DNA of 45,660 nucleotides from an uncultured Alphaproteobacteria bacterium (GCA_903857685.1 CAIOFO010000091.1:1-45660); one strand, 5' to 3'. Shown: positions 27,284-36,223, counted from the stretch's first letter. Program-made: numbers and translations. Notes: generated by a model from the sequence alone, not told the origin.

Positions 27284-27822
27284 AGCGCCTGATCTACGCC
27301 ATTCCGGCGCTGGGTTTCGTGCTGCTGGCGTTTTTTCTGTTCAAAAGCCTGATCCTGCCGGCGCCCGATATCCTGCCGTCGCCGCTGATCGACAAGCCGG
27401 CGCCTCCGCGCACTTTGCCCGCGCTGGACACGCAAACCCAGGGCTTCGGTCCCAGGGAGCTGGCCAGCGGCAAGGTCGTTGTCGTCAACGTGTTTTCCTC
27501 CACCTGCGTGCCTTGCCGGTTGGAAGCGCCGGTCCTGGACCGGCTCGCCACCCTGCCGGGCATGACGATTTACGGCTTTGTCTGGGAGGACAAGCCGCAA
27601 AGCGCCCGCAAGTTTCTCGATGATGTGGGCAATCCCTTCAGCCGCATCGGCCTGGACATGGATGGCAGCATCGGCCGGGAATGGGGCATCTATGGCTGGC
27701 CGGAAACCTACGTCGTGGACGGCCGCGGCATCGTCCGCTTCAAATATGTCGGCGCCCTGACCGACCAGGTGGTGGCGCGGCAGCTAATGCCGGCGATCGA
27801 AAAGGCAAAGCTGGCGTCTTAA
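27280..27822 (+). CDS. ccmG: Cytochrome c maturation thioredoxin CcmG/DsbE
   Basis: The protein has 180 residues. An N-terminal membrane anchor (about 5-22) is followed by a periplasmic thioredoxin fold. It reduces apocytochrome c thiols before haem attachment. The active site is C76-V-P-C79 within FSSTCVPCR. The Trp normally before the first Cys is Thr here. The conserved cis-Pro region (YGWPETYVVDG) is intact. ccmE, ccmF and ccmH are absent from the window, as often found when the two halves of the system are split. Confidence 0.93.
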   Translation: MKRLIYAIPALGFVLLAFFLFKSLILPAPDILPSPLIDKPAPPRTLPALDTQTQGFGPRELASGKVVVVNVFSSTCVPCRLEAPVLDRLATLPGMTIYGFVWEDKPQSARKFLDDVGNPFSRIGLDMDGSIGREWGIYGWPETYVVDGRGIVRFKYVGALTDQVVARQLMPAIEKAKLAS

Positions 27823-27856
27823 TCTGTTGCTAACCCTGTTTTGGGATTGTGGCCGG

Positions 27857-28105
27857 ATGCAGGTCAACGCCACCCTCATCGCCGCCCAGCAGGCCGCCCG
27901 GCAGGCCCAGGCCCGTTTTCAGACGGCCCATCTCGCGCCGAAACAGCCGCCCGCGGCCAATTTCGCCGCGGCGCTGGAAAAGGACCTGTTTGAGCCGCTG
28001 CCGCTGAAGCAGAGCGCGCCGCCGCAAGCCACGGCCGCGACATCTGCCGCGGCAAATCCCAGCCCGGCCTCCCGGCCCGGCAGCCTGCTCGACATTAGAA
28101 TTTAA
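27857..28105 (+). CDS. Small soluble Ala/Gln-rich protein
   Basis: The protein has 82 residues from ATG 27857. TTG 27827 would add ten. The N-terminal half is an amphipathic, Ala/Gln-rich helix (AAQQAARQAQARFQ), the rest is Pro/Ala-rich, and the chain ends SLLDIRI. It has no signal peptide or membrane segment. No family is recognised. It follows ccmG by 34 bp and stops one base before the MarR stop on the other strand. Confidence 0.55.
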   Translation: MQVNATLIAAQQAARQAQARFQTAHLAPKQPPAANFAAALEKDLFEPLPLKQSAPPQATAATSAAANPSPASRPGSLLDIRI

Positions 28106-28106
28106 A

Positions 28107-28619
28107 TCAGCTGCGCTTGCTGCGCTTGGCCGCCTTGTGCGGCCGCGCCGCGCCATTGGCGGCGAAGCTCTCCCCGGCCTGCGCGATCTGCGCCAGGGCG
28201 CGGACGAATTTCTGCCGCTCCGCTATCGGCAATGCTTCCAGCAAGGCCCGCTCCGCCCGGTCCGAGGCATTGCGCGCCGAGCGCAGCGCCTTGCGCCCCG
28301 AGGGCGAAATCGCCACCGCATTGGCGCGCTGGTCTTCCTCGGTCCGCTCCCGCGACAACAGGCCTTTTTCCAGCATCCGGCGGACCATTTCCGCCAGGGT
28401 TGAACGGTCTATGCCGGTGATCTCCACCAGCACGGTCTGGCTGGCCCCGTCATTGTGCTCCAGGGCTGCGAGCAGGGTGTATTGCTGCTTGGTCAGTTCG
28501 CGCGCGCCGGATTCCCGTGCGTAAAGATCGCCATAGAATTGCTGGCAACGGCGAATGAGATGGGATGGCGCTTCGGAGAGTTCGAACTCTCCATTGCCCT
28601 TACGCCCCCCCTTGCTCAT
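28107..28619 (-). CDS. MarR-family transcriptional regulator
   Basis: The protein has 170 residues with a winged-helix MarR domain at about 20-140. 'LTKQQYTLLAALEHNDGASQ' and 'ITGIDRSTLAEMVRRMLEKG' form the helix-turn-helix, and 'RERTEEDQRANAVAIS' forms the wing. MarR dimers usually repress a neighbouring gene and themselves and respond to small ligands. The tail is rich in basic residues (KAAKRSKRS). The start at 28619 has GGGGGTG upstream. The 343-bp space before it holds three inverted repeats that may include its operator. The target gene is not clear. Confidence 0.88.
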   Translation of the reverse strand: MSKGGRKGNGEFELSEAPSHLIRRCQQFYGDLYARESGARELTKQQYTLLAALEHNDGASQTVLVEITGIDRSTLAEMVRRMLEKGLLSRERTEEDQRANAVAISPSGRKALRSARNASDRAERALLEALPIAERQKFVRALAQIAQAGESFAANGAARPHKAAKRSKRS

Positions 28620-28962
28620 TCATCACCCCCGAAAAATCCCGAACGCTTCGTCCGGCCGTGAAAAAAAAGCAAAACGGAAAATCGCTTCAATCTGATCTGG
28701 ACAAGGCCGCCACTAAACAGCAACCTGCGGCCTTGCGCCAGTCTTAAACGTGTTTTGCGCGCACAAGTCCATATGCAACCCGACAGTAAATTTCACACGC
28801 GAAACGGCGCGTTTCGATCCTGGCGCCCCGGATATTTTTGCGTTTGCGATGCCGTATCGAAAAGACACAACGCATTGTATGCGCGGAAGGCGCGCGCATA
28901 TCTGTTGCGGTGGACGGATGTTCCGTGGACAGAGATTAGCCGCCGGACTGCAAGAAACTTTG
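28620..28962. promoter_or_regulatory. 343-bp intergenic region with three inverted repeats
   Basis: No protein-like frame is convincing here and the stretch is less GC-rich than its neighbours. It carries CAAGGCCGC/GCGGCCTTG (28702-28710 / 28727-28735), CGAAACG-GCG-CGTTTCG (28800-28816) and TATGCGCG/CGCGCATA (28878-28885 / 28893-28900). One may end the dapF-yciB transcript and others may be MarR operators. No T-tract terminator is visible on the minus strand. Confidence 0.5.
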
Positions 28963-29520
28963 TCAGTCTGCGGTTTTTTCCGGCTCGACATGATGTTTCA
29001 TCACAAAGGGCGTTTGCGCCAAAGCGAACAGGAATATCAACGGGATGATGCCCCAGACCTTGAAAGAGACCCACGCGGCGGTTGAGGCATTGCGCCACAC
29101 CAATTCATTGAGGACCGCCAATACGAGAAAGAAAATGCCCCAGCGCCAGGTGAGCTGGCGCCAGCCGGTCTCGTCCAGCTCAAAAGCCTGGGCGAAAACA
29201 TATTTGATGAACAGGCGCTTGAAAGACAGGCCGCCTATCAGGGTGGCGCCGAAAAAAGCGTAGAGCACGGTCGGTTTCATTTTGATGAAAATGTCGTTTT
29301 TCAGATAAAGCGTCAGTCCGCCGAAAATCAGCACCAGCAGGGCTGTGAAAAGCGGCATGGGCGACAGCCGCTTTTCCAGCACAAGTCCGGCGTAGAGCGA
29401 GATCAGCACCGCGGCCATGAAGGCGGCGGTCGCGCCGAAAATGCCCAGATATTTGAAGCCCGCGAAAAACACGATCAGCGGCCCCAGGTCCAGCATCAAA
29501 CGGCGGAATTGCGCGTTCAT
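28963..29520 (-). CDS. yciB: YciB / septation protein A family inner-membrane protein
   Basis: The protein has 185 residues with five to six membrane segments. The family signature is seen in 'LGPLIVFFAGFKY', 'MKPTVLYAFFGATLIGGL' and 'WRQLTWRWGIFFLVLAVLNE'. YciB (IspZ) is linked to cell envelope integrity and septation, and its exact activity is not settled. The start overlaps the ftsY stop by four bases (ATGA), making it the last gene of the dapF-mtaB-ftsY-yciB operon. Confidence 0.92.
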   Translation of the reverse strand: MNAQFRRLMLDLGPLIVFFAGFKYLGIFGATAAFMAAVLISLYAGLVLEKRLSPMPLFTALLVLIFGGLTLYLKNDIFIKMKPTVLYAFFGATLIGGLSFKRLFIKYVFAQAFELDETGWRQLTWRWGIFFLVLAVLNELVWRNASTAAWVSFKVWGIIPLIFLFALAQTPFVMKHHVEPEKTAD

Positions 29521-30443
29521 GCCGACCCCGTCAGCGCGGTTGCAAAATGGACGGCATCAAAGGGCATCAGATCATCCTCGCCTTCGCCCACACCGACGAA
29601 ATGGACGGGCAGCGCGAACTTCGCCGCCAGAGCCACCAATATGCCGCCTTTGGCGGTGCCGTCGAGCTTTGTCATGATCAGGCCGGTCAGCGGCACCGAA
29701 GCGGTGAAGGCTTCGACCTGCGAAATCGCATTCTGCCCGGTGGTGGCGTCTAGCACCAGCAGCACCGCATGGGGCGCCGAGGGGTCCAGTTTCTTGATCA
29801 CCCGGGCGATTTTCTCCAGCTCCGCCATCAGGCCGGCCTTGTTCTGCAGCCGCCCGGCCGTGTCTATGATCAGGACTTCGGTTCCATCGCCCCGCGCTTT
29901 TTCCAGTGCCTCGAATGCCAGGCCGGCCGCATCGCCGCCCGCCTTGGTCGAGACGAAAGCCGCGCCCGCCCGTTTCGCCCATACCGCAAGCTGCTCGATG
30001 GCGGCGGCGCGGAAGGTATCGCCCGCCGCCAGCATCACCTTGTGGCCGTCCCGGCTGAAACGGCGGGCCAGCTTGCCGATGGTGGTGGTCTTGCCGGTGC
30101 CGTTGACCCCCGCCACCAGGATCACGAAAGGCTTTTTGGCGGCGTCAATCACCAGCGGCTTTTCGATTTTGCCGAGCAGGGCGGCGATCTCGCGGGCCAG
30201 GATGGCGCTGAGTTCCCCCGGCGCGATGTTGGCGTCGTAACGGTTCCTCGAGACCGCCTGGACCAGGGCATGGGCGGGGCCCGTTCCCATGTCGCTCTTG
30301 ATCAGCGCCTCTTCCAGCTCTGCGATGGTGGCGGCATCCAGCTTTTTCCTGGTGAAAAATCCCGACAGGCCGGCGGTGGATTTGCCAAGGCCGCTTTTCA
30401 GCCGCGCCAGCAGGCCGGGTTTTTCCTCAGGGGCGTTTTTCAT
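29517..30443 (-). CDS. ftsY: Signal recognition particle receptor FtsY
   Basis: The protein has 308 residues. It is the SRP receptor that docks ribosome-nascent chain complexes at the inner membrane. It has a short N-terminal extension without the long acidic domain of E. coli, then the four-helix N domain (about 20-90) and the G domain with GVNGTGKTT (K118), DTFRAAA, DTAGRLQ and TKLDGTAKGG. ATG 30443 overlaps the mtaB stop (ATGA). The frame is open further upstream, but that part lies in mtaB. Confidence 0.96.
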   Translation of the reverse strand: MKNAPEEKPGLLARLKSGLGKSTAGLSGFFTRKKLDAATIAELEEALIKSDMGTGPAHALVQAVSRNRYDANIAPGELSAILAREIAALLGKIEKPLVIDAAKKPFVILVAGVNGTGKTTTIGKLARRFSRDGHKVMLAAGDTFRAAAIEQLAVWAKRAGAAFVSTKAGGDAAGLAFEALEKARGDGTEVLIIDTAGRLQNKAGLMAELEKIARVIKKLDPSAPHAVLLVLDATTGQNAISQVEAFTASVPLTGLIMTKLDGTAKGGILVALAAKFALPVHFVGVGEGEDDLMPFDAVHFATALTGSA

Positions 30444-31678
30444 GCCGCCAGCTGCCCGACAAGCTGTCCGTTCTGCACGCCCGCAAGGGCGACAGTGACA
30501 AAATGGCCCGCCGTCCCATCGAAACGCACCGGGGCAAAACATCTGGTGCGGCCGAGGCCGCCTTTTTCCAGCAGGATTTCCTGGCGGCCGCCGATCATCC
30601 CGCCCAGATGCGCCGCCAGCGCGGTATCGCCCTTGGCGCGCAGCCGGGCGGCGCGCGCCTTTGCCGTCTGCCGCCCCAATTGGGGCATGCGCGCCGCCGG
30701 GGTCCCGGCGCGCGGCGAAAAAGGAAAGACATGCAGGAAGGAAAGCCCGGCTTCGTCCACCAACCGCAGGCTGTTTTCGAACATGGCTTCCGTCTCGGTG
30801 GGAAAGCCGGCGATGAAGTCGGCGCCGAAGGCGGCATCGGGCCGCAGCCGCCGCACCTTCTGGCAAAAAGCGATGGTGTCGGCGCGGCTGTGCCGGCGTT
30901 TCATGCGCTTGAGGATCAGGTCGTCTCCCGACTGCACCGACAAATGGAAATGCGGCATCAGCCTGTCTTCCTCGGCGATGGCGGCCAGCAGCATGTCATC
31001 GGTCTCGATGGAATCCAGCGACGAAAGCCGCAGCCGCCTTAGCTCGGGCACCAGCTTCAGGAGCTTGCGCACCAGCGCGCCCAGCGTTGGCGCCCCCGGC
31101 AGGTCGGCGCCATAGGACGTCAGGTCCACTCCGGTCAGCACGATTTCGGCAAAGCCTCTTTGCGCCAGCCGCCGCGCCTCGGCGATCACTTCGCCCATGC
31201 CGACGCTGCGGGAATTGCCCCGGCCAAAGGGGATGATGCAGAAAGTGCAGCGATGGTCGCAGCCATTCTGCACCTGCAGGAAAGCGCGGGTATGGCCGTC
31301 ATGGCTGTCCACCATCTGGGAAGCGGTCTCGGCCACGCTCATGATGTCGTTGACCCGGACCCGCTCCACCGCCAAGCCGCAATAACTGTCCGCCTTCAGC
31401 TTTTCCTGATTGCCCAGCACCTGGTCCACTTCCGCCATGGCGGCATAGGTCTGCGGCTCCGTCTGGGCGGCGCAGCCGGTGACGATGATGCGCGCGCCGG
31501 GCCGCTGCCGCCGCAATCTGCGGATCGCCTGGCGCGACTGGCGCACCGCTTCCGCCGTCACGGCGCAGGTGTTGAAGATCACGGCATCGCGCAATTGCGC
31601 CTCGGCGGCGCGGGCGCGGATCGCCTCGCTCTCATAGCCGTTGAGCCGGCAGCCGAAGGTGACGACGTCAAGACTCAT
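30440..31678 (-). CDS. mtaB: tRNA t6A37 methylthiotransferase MtaB
   Basis: The protein has 412 residues, a radical-SAM methylthiotransferase that converts t6A37 to ms2t6A37 in tRNA reading ANN codons. The N-terminal UPF0004 domain has three cysteines for the auxiliary cluster (FGCRLN, NTCAVT, TGCAAQ). The SAM cluster is C140-x3-C144-x2-C147 in GCDHRCTFC. A degenerate TRAM region lies at the C-terminus. It overlaps dapF and ftsY by four bases each. Confidence 0.94.
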   Translation of the reverse strand: MSLDVVTFGCRLNGYESEAIRARAAEAQLRDAVIFNTCAVTAEAVRQSRQAIRRLRRQRPGARIIVTGCAAQTEPQTYAAMAEVDQVLGNQEKLKADSYCGLAVERVRVNDIMSVAETASQMVDSHDGHTRAFLQVQNGCDHRCTFCIIPFGRGNSRSVGMGEVIAEARRLAQRGFAEIVLTGVDLTSYGADLPGAPTLGALVRKLLKLVPELRRLRLSSLDSIETDDMLLAAIAEEDRLMPHFHLSVQSGDDLILKRMKRRHSRADTIAFCQKVRRLRPDAAFGADFIAGFPTETEAMFENSLRLVDEAGLSFLHVFPFSPRAGTPAARMPQLGRQTAKARAARLRAKGDTALAAHLGGMIGGRQEILLEKGGLGRTRCFAPVRFDGTAGHFVTVALAGVQNGQLVGQLAA

Positions 31679-32502
31679 AAGCGGTCCAGATCAATCTCGC
31701 CGGTAAAGCAGGTGACGCCCGGCCCGGTCATCAGCACATGGCCGTCCGCTTCTCGCCATTCCAGGGTGAGGGAACCACCGTCCAGGATCACTTCGACCTT
31801 TCGGTTCACAAGTCCCTTGCGGATGGCGGACACCGCCGTGGCGCAGGCGCCCGTGCCGCAGGCCAGAGTGATGCCCACGCCGCGCTCCCACACCCGCATG
31901 CGGATGCGGTCCTTGTCCAGCACCTGGGCGAACTCGACATTGACGCCCTTGGGAAACAGGGCGTGGCGCTCGACCAGCGGCCCGATCTGCGCCACCGGCG
32001 CATTTTCGGCGTCGCCGACAAACAGGATGCAATGCGGATTGCCCATCGAGGCGGCGCTGGCGGTCAGGGCGCGGCCTTCCAGATCGAACTGGAATTGCAT
32101 CGTGTCCATGGCCTGCGCCAGCGGAATGTCCTGCCACTCCAGCCGAGGGGCGCCCATATCCACCGTCACCAGGCCCTTGCCGGCATCGCTGCACAGAAGC
32201 GAGCCGCCCTTGCTCTCCAGCCGCACCCGCGCAAGGCCCCGCTCATCCATCAGCAGCCGGCCGATGCAGCGCGTGGCGTTGCCGCAGGCTTCGATCTCCT
32301 CGCCATTGGCATTGAAGAATCGCAAGGTGGCGTCGGCATTGGCGCTGCCGGGCAGCAGCAGCACCACCGTGTCGCAGCCGATGCCGAAATGCCGGTCGGC
32401 AATGCGCCGCGCCAGCGCCGGGGTGATGGCAATCGCCCGGATCCGCGCGTCGAACACGGCGAAATCGTTGCCCAGACCATGCATTTTGCGAAAAGGAACC
32501 AT
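31675..32502 (-). CDS. dapF: Diaminopimelate epimerase
   Basis: The protein has 275 residues. It interconverts LL- and meso-diaminopimelate for lysine and peptidoglycan synthesis. The two catalytic cysteines are C73 (EACGNATRC) and C215 (LACGTGACA). ATG 32502 was chosen for AAGG seven bases upstream and for the typical VPFRKMHGLGNDF start. An earlier ATG at 32562 would add 20 atypical residues. It is first in the operon dapF-mtaB-ftsY-yciB and divergent from the oligopeptidase gene (72 bp apart). Confidence 0.96.
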   Translation of the reverse strand: MVPFRKMHGLGNDFAVFDARIRAIAITPALARRIADRHFGIGCDTVVLLLPGSANADATLRFFNANGEEIEACGNATRCIGRLLMDERGLARVRLESKGGSLLCSDAGKGLVTVDMGAPRLEWQDIPLAQAMDTMQFQFDLEGRALTASAASMGNPHCILFVGDAENAPVAQIGPLVERHALFPKGVNVEFAQVLDKDRIRMRVWERGVGITLACGTGACATAVSAIRKGLVNRKVEVILDGGSLTLEWREADGHVLMTGPGVTCFTGEIDLDRL

Positions 32503-32574
32503 GTCGCGCCTTATATGGGGTTGCGGCGGAATTTGCCATTGGTAGGCTGAGCGATAATCCACCGGAACGAACCG

Positions 32575-34617
32575 ATGCGCGCAAAGCTGCTCTTGCCGAT
32601 TGTCATGCTGGGCGCGCTGGTTTCAGGAGCCTATGCCGTGACCGCCGACGACCCCTATGCCTGGCTGGAAGATGTCCATGGCGCCAAGCCGCTGGCCTGG
32701 GTGGCGGAGCAGAACAAGAAATCCCTGGGGCAGCTGAAGGCGGACCCGCGCTACCAGAAAAACTACGACAACATCCTTCAGGTGCTGGACGCCACCGACC
32801 GCATCCCCTTCGGCACCATCAGCCACGGCACTGTCTATAATTTCTGGCAGGACGCCAGGAATCCCAAGGGCCTGTGGCGGCGCACCAGCATTGCCGATTA
32901 CCAGACGGCCGCGCCGCATTGGGAAACGCTGGTGGATGTGGATGCGCTGGCCAAAACGGAAAAGCAGAATTGGGTCTTTGCCGGCGCCGAATGCAGCCCC
33001 GGCGAAGTCCGTTGCCTGATCCGGCTGTCGCGCGGCGGCGGCGATGCCGTGGTGATCCGCGAATATGACTTGAAAGCGAAAAAACTGGCCGGCGACGGTT
33101 TCGCCCTGCCGGAAGCCAAGGCAGACGCCACCTACCTCAACGACGACACGGTGGTGTTTTCCACCGCCGCTGACGGCGCCACCAGTTCGGGCTATGCCAA
33201 TATCGTCAAGCAATGGCAGCGCGGCACGCCCATCGCCGCCGCCAAAAAAATCTATGAGGGCGAAAAATCCGACGTCGGCTCCTCCGCCGTCAGCTTCCAC
33301 ACCAAAGAGGGAAATTTCGCTTTCATCACCCGCTCGGTGAGTTTTTTCGAGACCGATTATTTCGCCATTGAAAATGGCGCGGCGAAAAAACTCTCCCTGC
33401 CACGTTCCGCCGATTTGAAAGGCATGATCCATGGCGCCCTGATCGCCGGCCTGCGGGAAGATTATTCCGGTTTCAGGAAAGGCGCGCTGCTGGCTTTCCG
33501 GGAAGGCGCCAAACCGCAGCTGGTCTATCAGCCCGGCCCGCGCGGCAGCGTCGAAAGCGTCGCCGCCGGCCAGGGCAAGCTCTATGCCGCGATCACCGAC
33601 AATGTGGTGGGGGCGGTGCATGTCTTCACCACCGACGGAAAGAACTGGACCGGCAAGGTCCTGGCGCTGCCGGGCAGGGGCTCGGCCGGTATCGTCGCCA
33701 CCAATGAATTCGGCCCCGAAGCGATGTTCCGCTTTGAGAATTACCTGACGCCAACCACCCTCTATTTTGATGCCGGCGATGACACGCCCAAATCCATCAA
33801 ATCCCTGCCGGCGCGCTTTGACGCCTCAGGTCTTGTCACCGAACAGTTCGAGGCGACATCCAAGGACGGCACCAAGATCCCCTATTTCGTGACGCGGCCG
33901 AAAAACCTCAGCGGCCCCGCGCCCACCGTGCTTTACGGCTATGGCGGCTTCGAGATTTCGCTGACGCCGTCCTATTCCGCCAATTTCGGCCGGCTGTGGC
34001 TGAGCCATGGCGGCATCTATGTCGTGGCCAATATCCGCGGCGGCGGCGAATTCGGTCCCGCCTGGCACGAGGCGGCGCTGAAAATGCACCGCCAGCGCGC
34101 CTATGACGATTTCGCCGCCGTCGCCGCCGACCTGGAGGCCCGCAAGCTGACCACGCCCAGGCAACTGGGCATCATGGGCGGCAGCAATGGCGGCCTCCTG
34201 GTCTCCACCGTGATGACGCAAATACCGGACAAGCTCGCCGCCGTGGTCTGCCAGGTGCCGCTGATCGACATGATCGCCTACACCCATATCGGGGCAGGGG
34301 CATCGTGGGAGGGGGAATATGGCGATCCCGCCGATCCCAAAATGCGCGATTACATTCTCTCCTATTCGCCCTACCAGAACGTCAAGCCGGGCGTGAAATA
34401 CCCGCCGGTATTCTTCGTCACCGCCACCAGCGATGACCGGGTGACACCGGTGCATGCCCGCAAGATGGCCGCCAGGATGGAGGCCCAGGGCCATGATGTG
34501 CTGTTTTATGAGAACACCGATGGCGGCCATGCGGCGGCCGCCGACCACAAGCAGGCCGCCGAAATGTGGGCCCTGAGCTTCGTCTATCTGGCGGAAAAGC
34601 TGCAATTAAAGTCCTAA
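32575..34617 (+). CDS. Exported prolyl oligopeptidase family (S9A) serine peptidase
   Basis: The protein has 680 residues. A signal peptide (about 1-21, ending GAYA) suggests the periplasm. DPYAWLEDVHG begins the S9 N-terminal seven-bladed propeller (to about 400). The alpha/beta-hydrolase domain carries S537 in MGGSNGG, Asp in SDDRVTP (620-621) and H652 in DGGHAAA. It cleaves after Pro in short peptides if it behaves like the family. It interrupts what is commonly a contiguous dapF/ffh neighbourhood. A terminator lies about 110 bp downstream. Confidence 0.92.
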   Translation: MRAKLLLPIVMLGALVSGAYAVTADDPYAWLEDVHGAKPLAWVAEQNKKSLGQLKADPRYQKNYDNILQVLDATDRIPFGTISHGTVYNFWQDARNPKGLWRRTSIADYQTAAPHWETLVDVDALAKTEKQNWVFAGAECSPGEVRCLIRLSRGGGDAVVIREYDLKAKKLAGDGFALPEAKADATYLNDDTVVFSTAADGATSSGYANIVKQWQRGTPIAAAKKIYEGEKSDVGSSAVSFHTKEGNFAFITRSVSFFETDYFAIENGAAKKLSLPRSADLKGMIHGALIAGLREDYSGFRKGALLAFREGAKPQLVYQPGPRGSVESVAAGQGKLYAAITDNVVGAVHVFTTDGKNWTGKVLALPGRGSAGIVATNEFGPEAMFRFENYLTPTTLYFDAGDDTPKSIKSLPARFDASGLVTEQFEATSKDGTKIPYFVTRPKNLSGPAPTVLYGYGGFEISLTPSYSANFGRLWLSHGGIYVVANIRGGGEFGPAWHEAALKMHRQRAYDDFAAVAADLEARKLTTPRQLGIMGGSNGGLLVSTVMTQIPDKLAAVVCQVPLIDMIAYTHIGAGASWEGEYGDPADPKMRDYILSYSPYQNVKPGVKYPPVFFVTATSDDRVTPVHARKMAARMEAQGHDVLFYENTDGGHAAAADHKQAAEMWALSFVYLAEKLQLKS

Positions 34618-34790
34618 AGTTGACTTTCGCGGCCCAAAAGACTTAAAAACCCGCCGTTTCCGGAAAGACCAAAGGCCTTTCCGGTCCCCCGCCCAGCGCG
34701 GGGGATCGACCCCAGGCAGCGCGTGGCGCCCCCTGGGGCGCTTTTGTTTTGCCTAAGCGCCCTCCGGGCGCGGGTGTTTGGAGTTTTGGG
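34618..34790. other. Structured intergenic region upstream of ffh
   Basis: This 173-bp gap holds three successive hairpins. The first is CCGGAAAG...CTTTCCGG (34660-34684, with an internal CC/GG extension). The second is CCCCCGC-CCAGC-GCGGGGG (34686-34704). The third is the T-tailed terminator listed separately. It does not contain the conserved GGAA-loop sequence of 4.5S SRP RNA. Confidence 0.5.
34726..34750 (+). terminator. Intrinsic terminator before ffh
   Basis: GCGCCC-CCTG-GGGCGC is followed by TTTTGTTTT. It would end the oligopeptidase transcript, leaving about 40 bp in which an ffh promoter or start region must lie. Confidence 0.75.
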
Positions 34791-36164
34791 TTGTTCGAGA
34801 ATCTGCAATCCCGCCTCGGCGGCGTATTCGACAAGCTTCGCGGGCGCGGCGCGCTCAGCGAGGCCGATGTCGATTCCGCCCTGGCCGAAGTGCGCAATGC
34901 CCTGATCGACGCCGATGTGGCGCTGCCGGTGGTGAAGGACTTTATCGACAAGGTCCGTCCCCGCGCCATCGGCGAAAACGTCATCCGCTCGGTCACCCCC
35001 GGCCAGCAGGTCATCAAGATCGTCCATGACGTGCTGGTCGAAACCCTGGGCAGCGACAATGCCGCCCTCAATCTCGGCTCGCCCCCCGCGCCGATCCTGA
35101 TGGTGGGCCTGCAAGGCTCGGGCAAGACCACCACCAGCGCCAAGCTTGGTCTCATGTTTCAGACCCGCGAAAAGAAGCGCGTGCTGATGGCGTCGCTGGA
35201 CGTCAACCGGCCCGCCGCGATGGAGCAGCTGCGCGTGCTGGGCGAGCAGGCCGGCATCGCCACTCTTCCCGTGGTCGCGGGCCAGGACCCGATCACCATC
35301 GCCAGGCGCGCCCTCGCCTCCGCCAAGGTCGGCGGCTATGACGTCCTGATCCTCGATACGGCGGGCCGCCAATCCATCGACGAACAGTTGATGAGCGAAG
35401 TGGCCGCCATCAAGGCCGCCACCAATCCCCACGAAACCCTGCTGGTGGCCGACAGCCTCACCGGACAGGACGCGGTCAACACCGCGAAAAACTTCAACGA
35501 CCGCGTCAAGCTTTCCGGCATCATCTTGACCCGCGTCGACGGCGATGCCAGGGGCGGCGCCGCGCTCTCCATGCGCAGCGTCACCGGCGCGCCGATCAAG
35601 TTCCTCGGCGCGGGCGAAAAGCTCGACGCCCTGGAGGCCTTCCATCCCGCCCGCGTCGCCGCCCGCATCCTCGACATGGGCGATGTCGTCTCGCTGGTCG
35701 AGAAGGCGGCGGAAACGCTGGACAAGGCGGAATCCGAAAAAATCGCCGCCAAGATGAAGAAAGGCACGTTCGACATGAACGACCTGTCTTCGCAGCTCAG
35801 CCAGATGAAGAAGCTGGGCGGCATGAAGGGCGTGCTCGGCATGCTGCCCGGCGTGGGCAAGATCAAGAATCAGCTGGAAGCGGCGGGCATCGATGACCGC
35901 ATCCTTACCCGCCAGGAAGCCATCATCTGCTCCATGACCAAAAAGGAACGGGTGGATCCCGATGTGATCAACGGCTCGCGGCGCAAGCGCATCGCGGCGG
36001 GCGCCGGCGTGGATGTCAGCGAAGTCAACAAGCTTCTGAAAATGCACCGCCAGATGGCGGACATGATGAAGAAAATGGGCAAGGGCGGCCGCATGCCGCA
36101 AATGCCCGGCATGGGCGCAATGCCCGGTGGTTTGCCGCCCGGAATATTTCCGGGTCGGCGATAG
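34791..36164 (+). CDS. ffh: Signal recognition particle protein Ffh
   Basis: The protein has 457 residues, the GTPase of the bacterial SRP. With 4.5S RNA it binds signal sequences of nascent membrane proteins and docks on FtsY. The N domain is at about 1-90. The G domain has GLQGSGKTT (K112), DTAGRQ and TRVDGDARGG. The Met-rich M domain (about 300-457) contains GVLGMLPGVGKIK and the SRRKRIAAGAG RNA-binding motif. The start is TTG 34791, giving the standard FENLQSRL N-terminus with GGAG eight bases upstream. No ATG fits. Confidence 0.96.
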   Translation: MFENLQSRLGGVFDKLRGRGALSEADVDSALAEVRNALIDADVALPVVKDFIDKVRPRAIGENVIRSVTPGQQVIKIVHDVLVETLGSDNAALNLGSPPAPILMVGLQGSGKTTTSAKLGLMFQTREKKRVLMASLDVNRPAAMEQLRVLGEQAGIATLPVVAGQDPITIARRALASAKVGGYDVLILDTAGRQSIDEQLMSEVAAIKAATNPHETLLVADSLTGQDAVNTAKNFNDRVKLSGIILTRVDGDARGGAALSMRSVTGAPIKFLGAGEKLDALEAFHPARVAARILDMGDVVSLVEKAAETLDKAESEKIAAKMKKGTFDMNDLSSQLSQMKKLGGMKGVLGMLPGVGKIKNQLEAAGIDDRILTRQEAIICSMTKKERVDPDVINGSRRKRIAAGAGVDVSEVNKLLKMHRQMADMMKKMGKGGRMPQMPGMGAMPGGLPPGIFPGRR

Positions 36165-36223
36165 GAGCGTCCGCGAGAGCGGGAGCGACCAAACAAAGAA
36201 GTTAGCGAGAAAAGGAAAACACA

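Noticed and set aside
28755-29098. Short open frames in the gap before marR
   Set aside because: They have no ribosome site, have a composition unlike neighbouring genes, and overlap the end of yciB.
34618-34790. 4.5S SRP RNA gene next to ffh
   Set aside because: The hairpins lack the conserved asymmetric loop and GGAA tetraloop sequence expected of SRP RNA.
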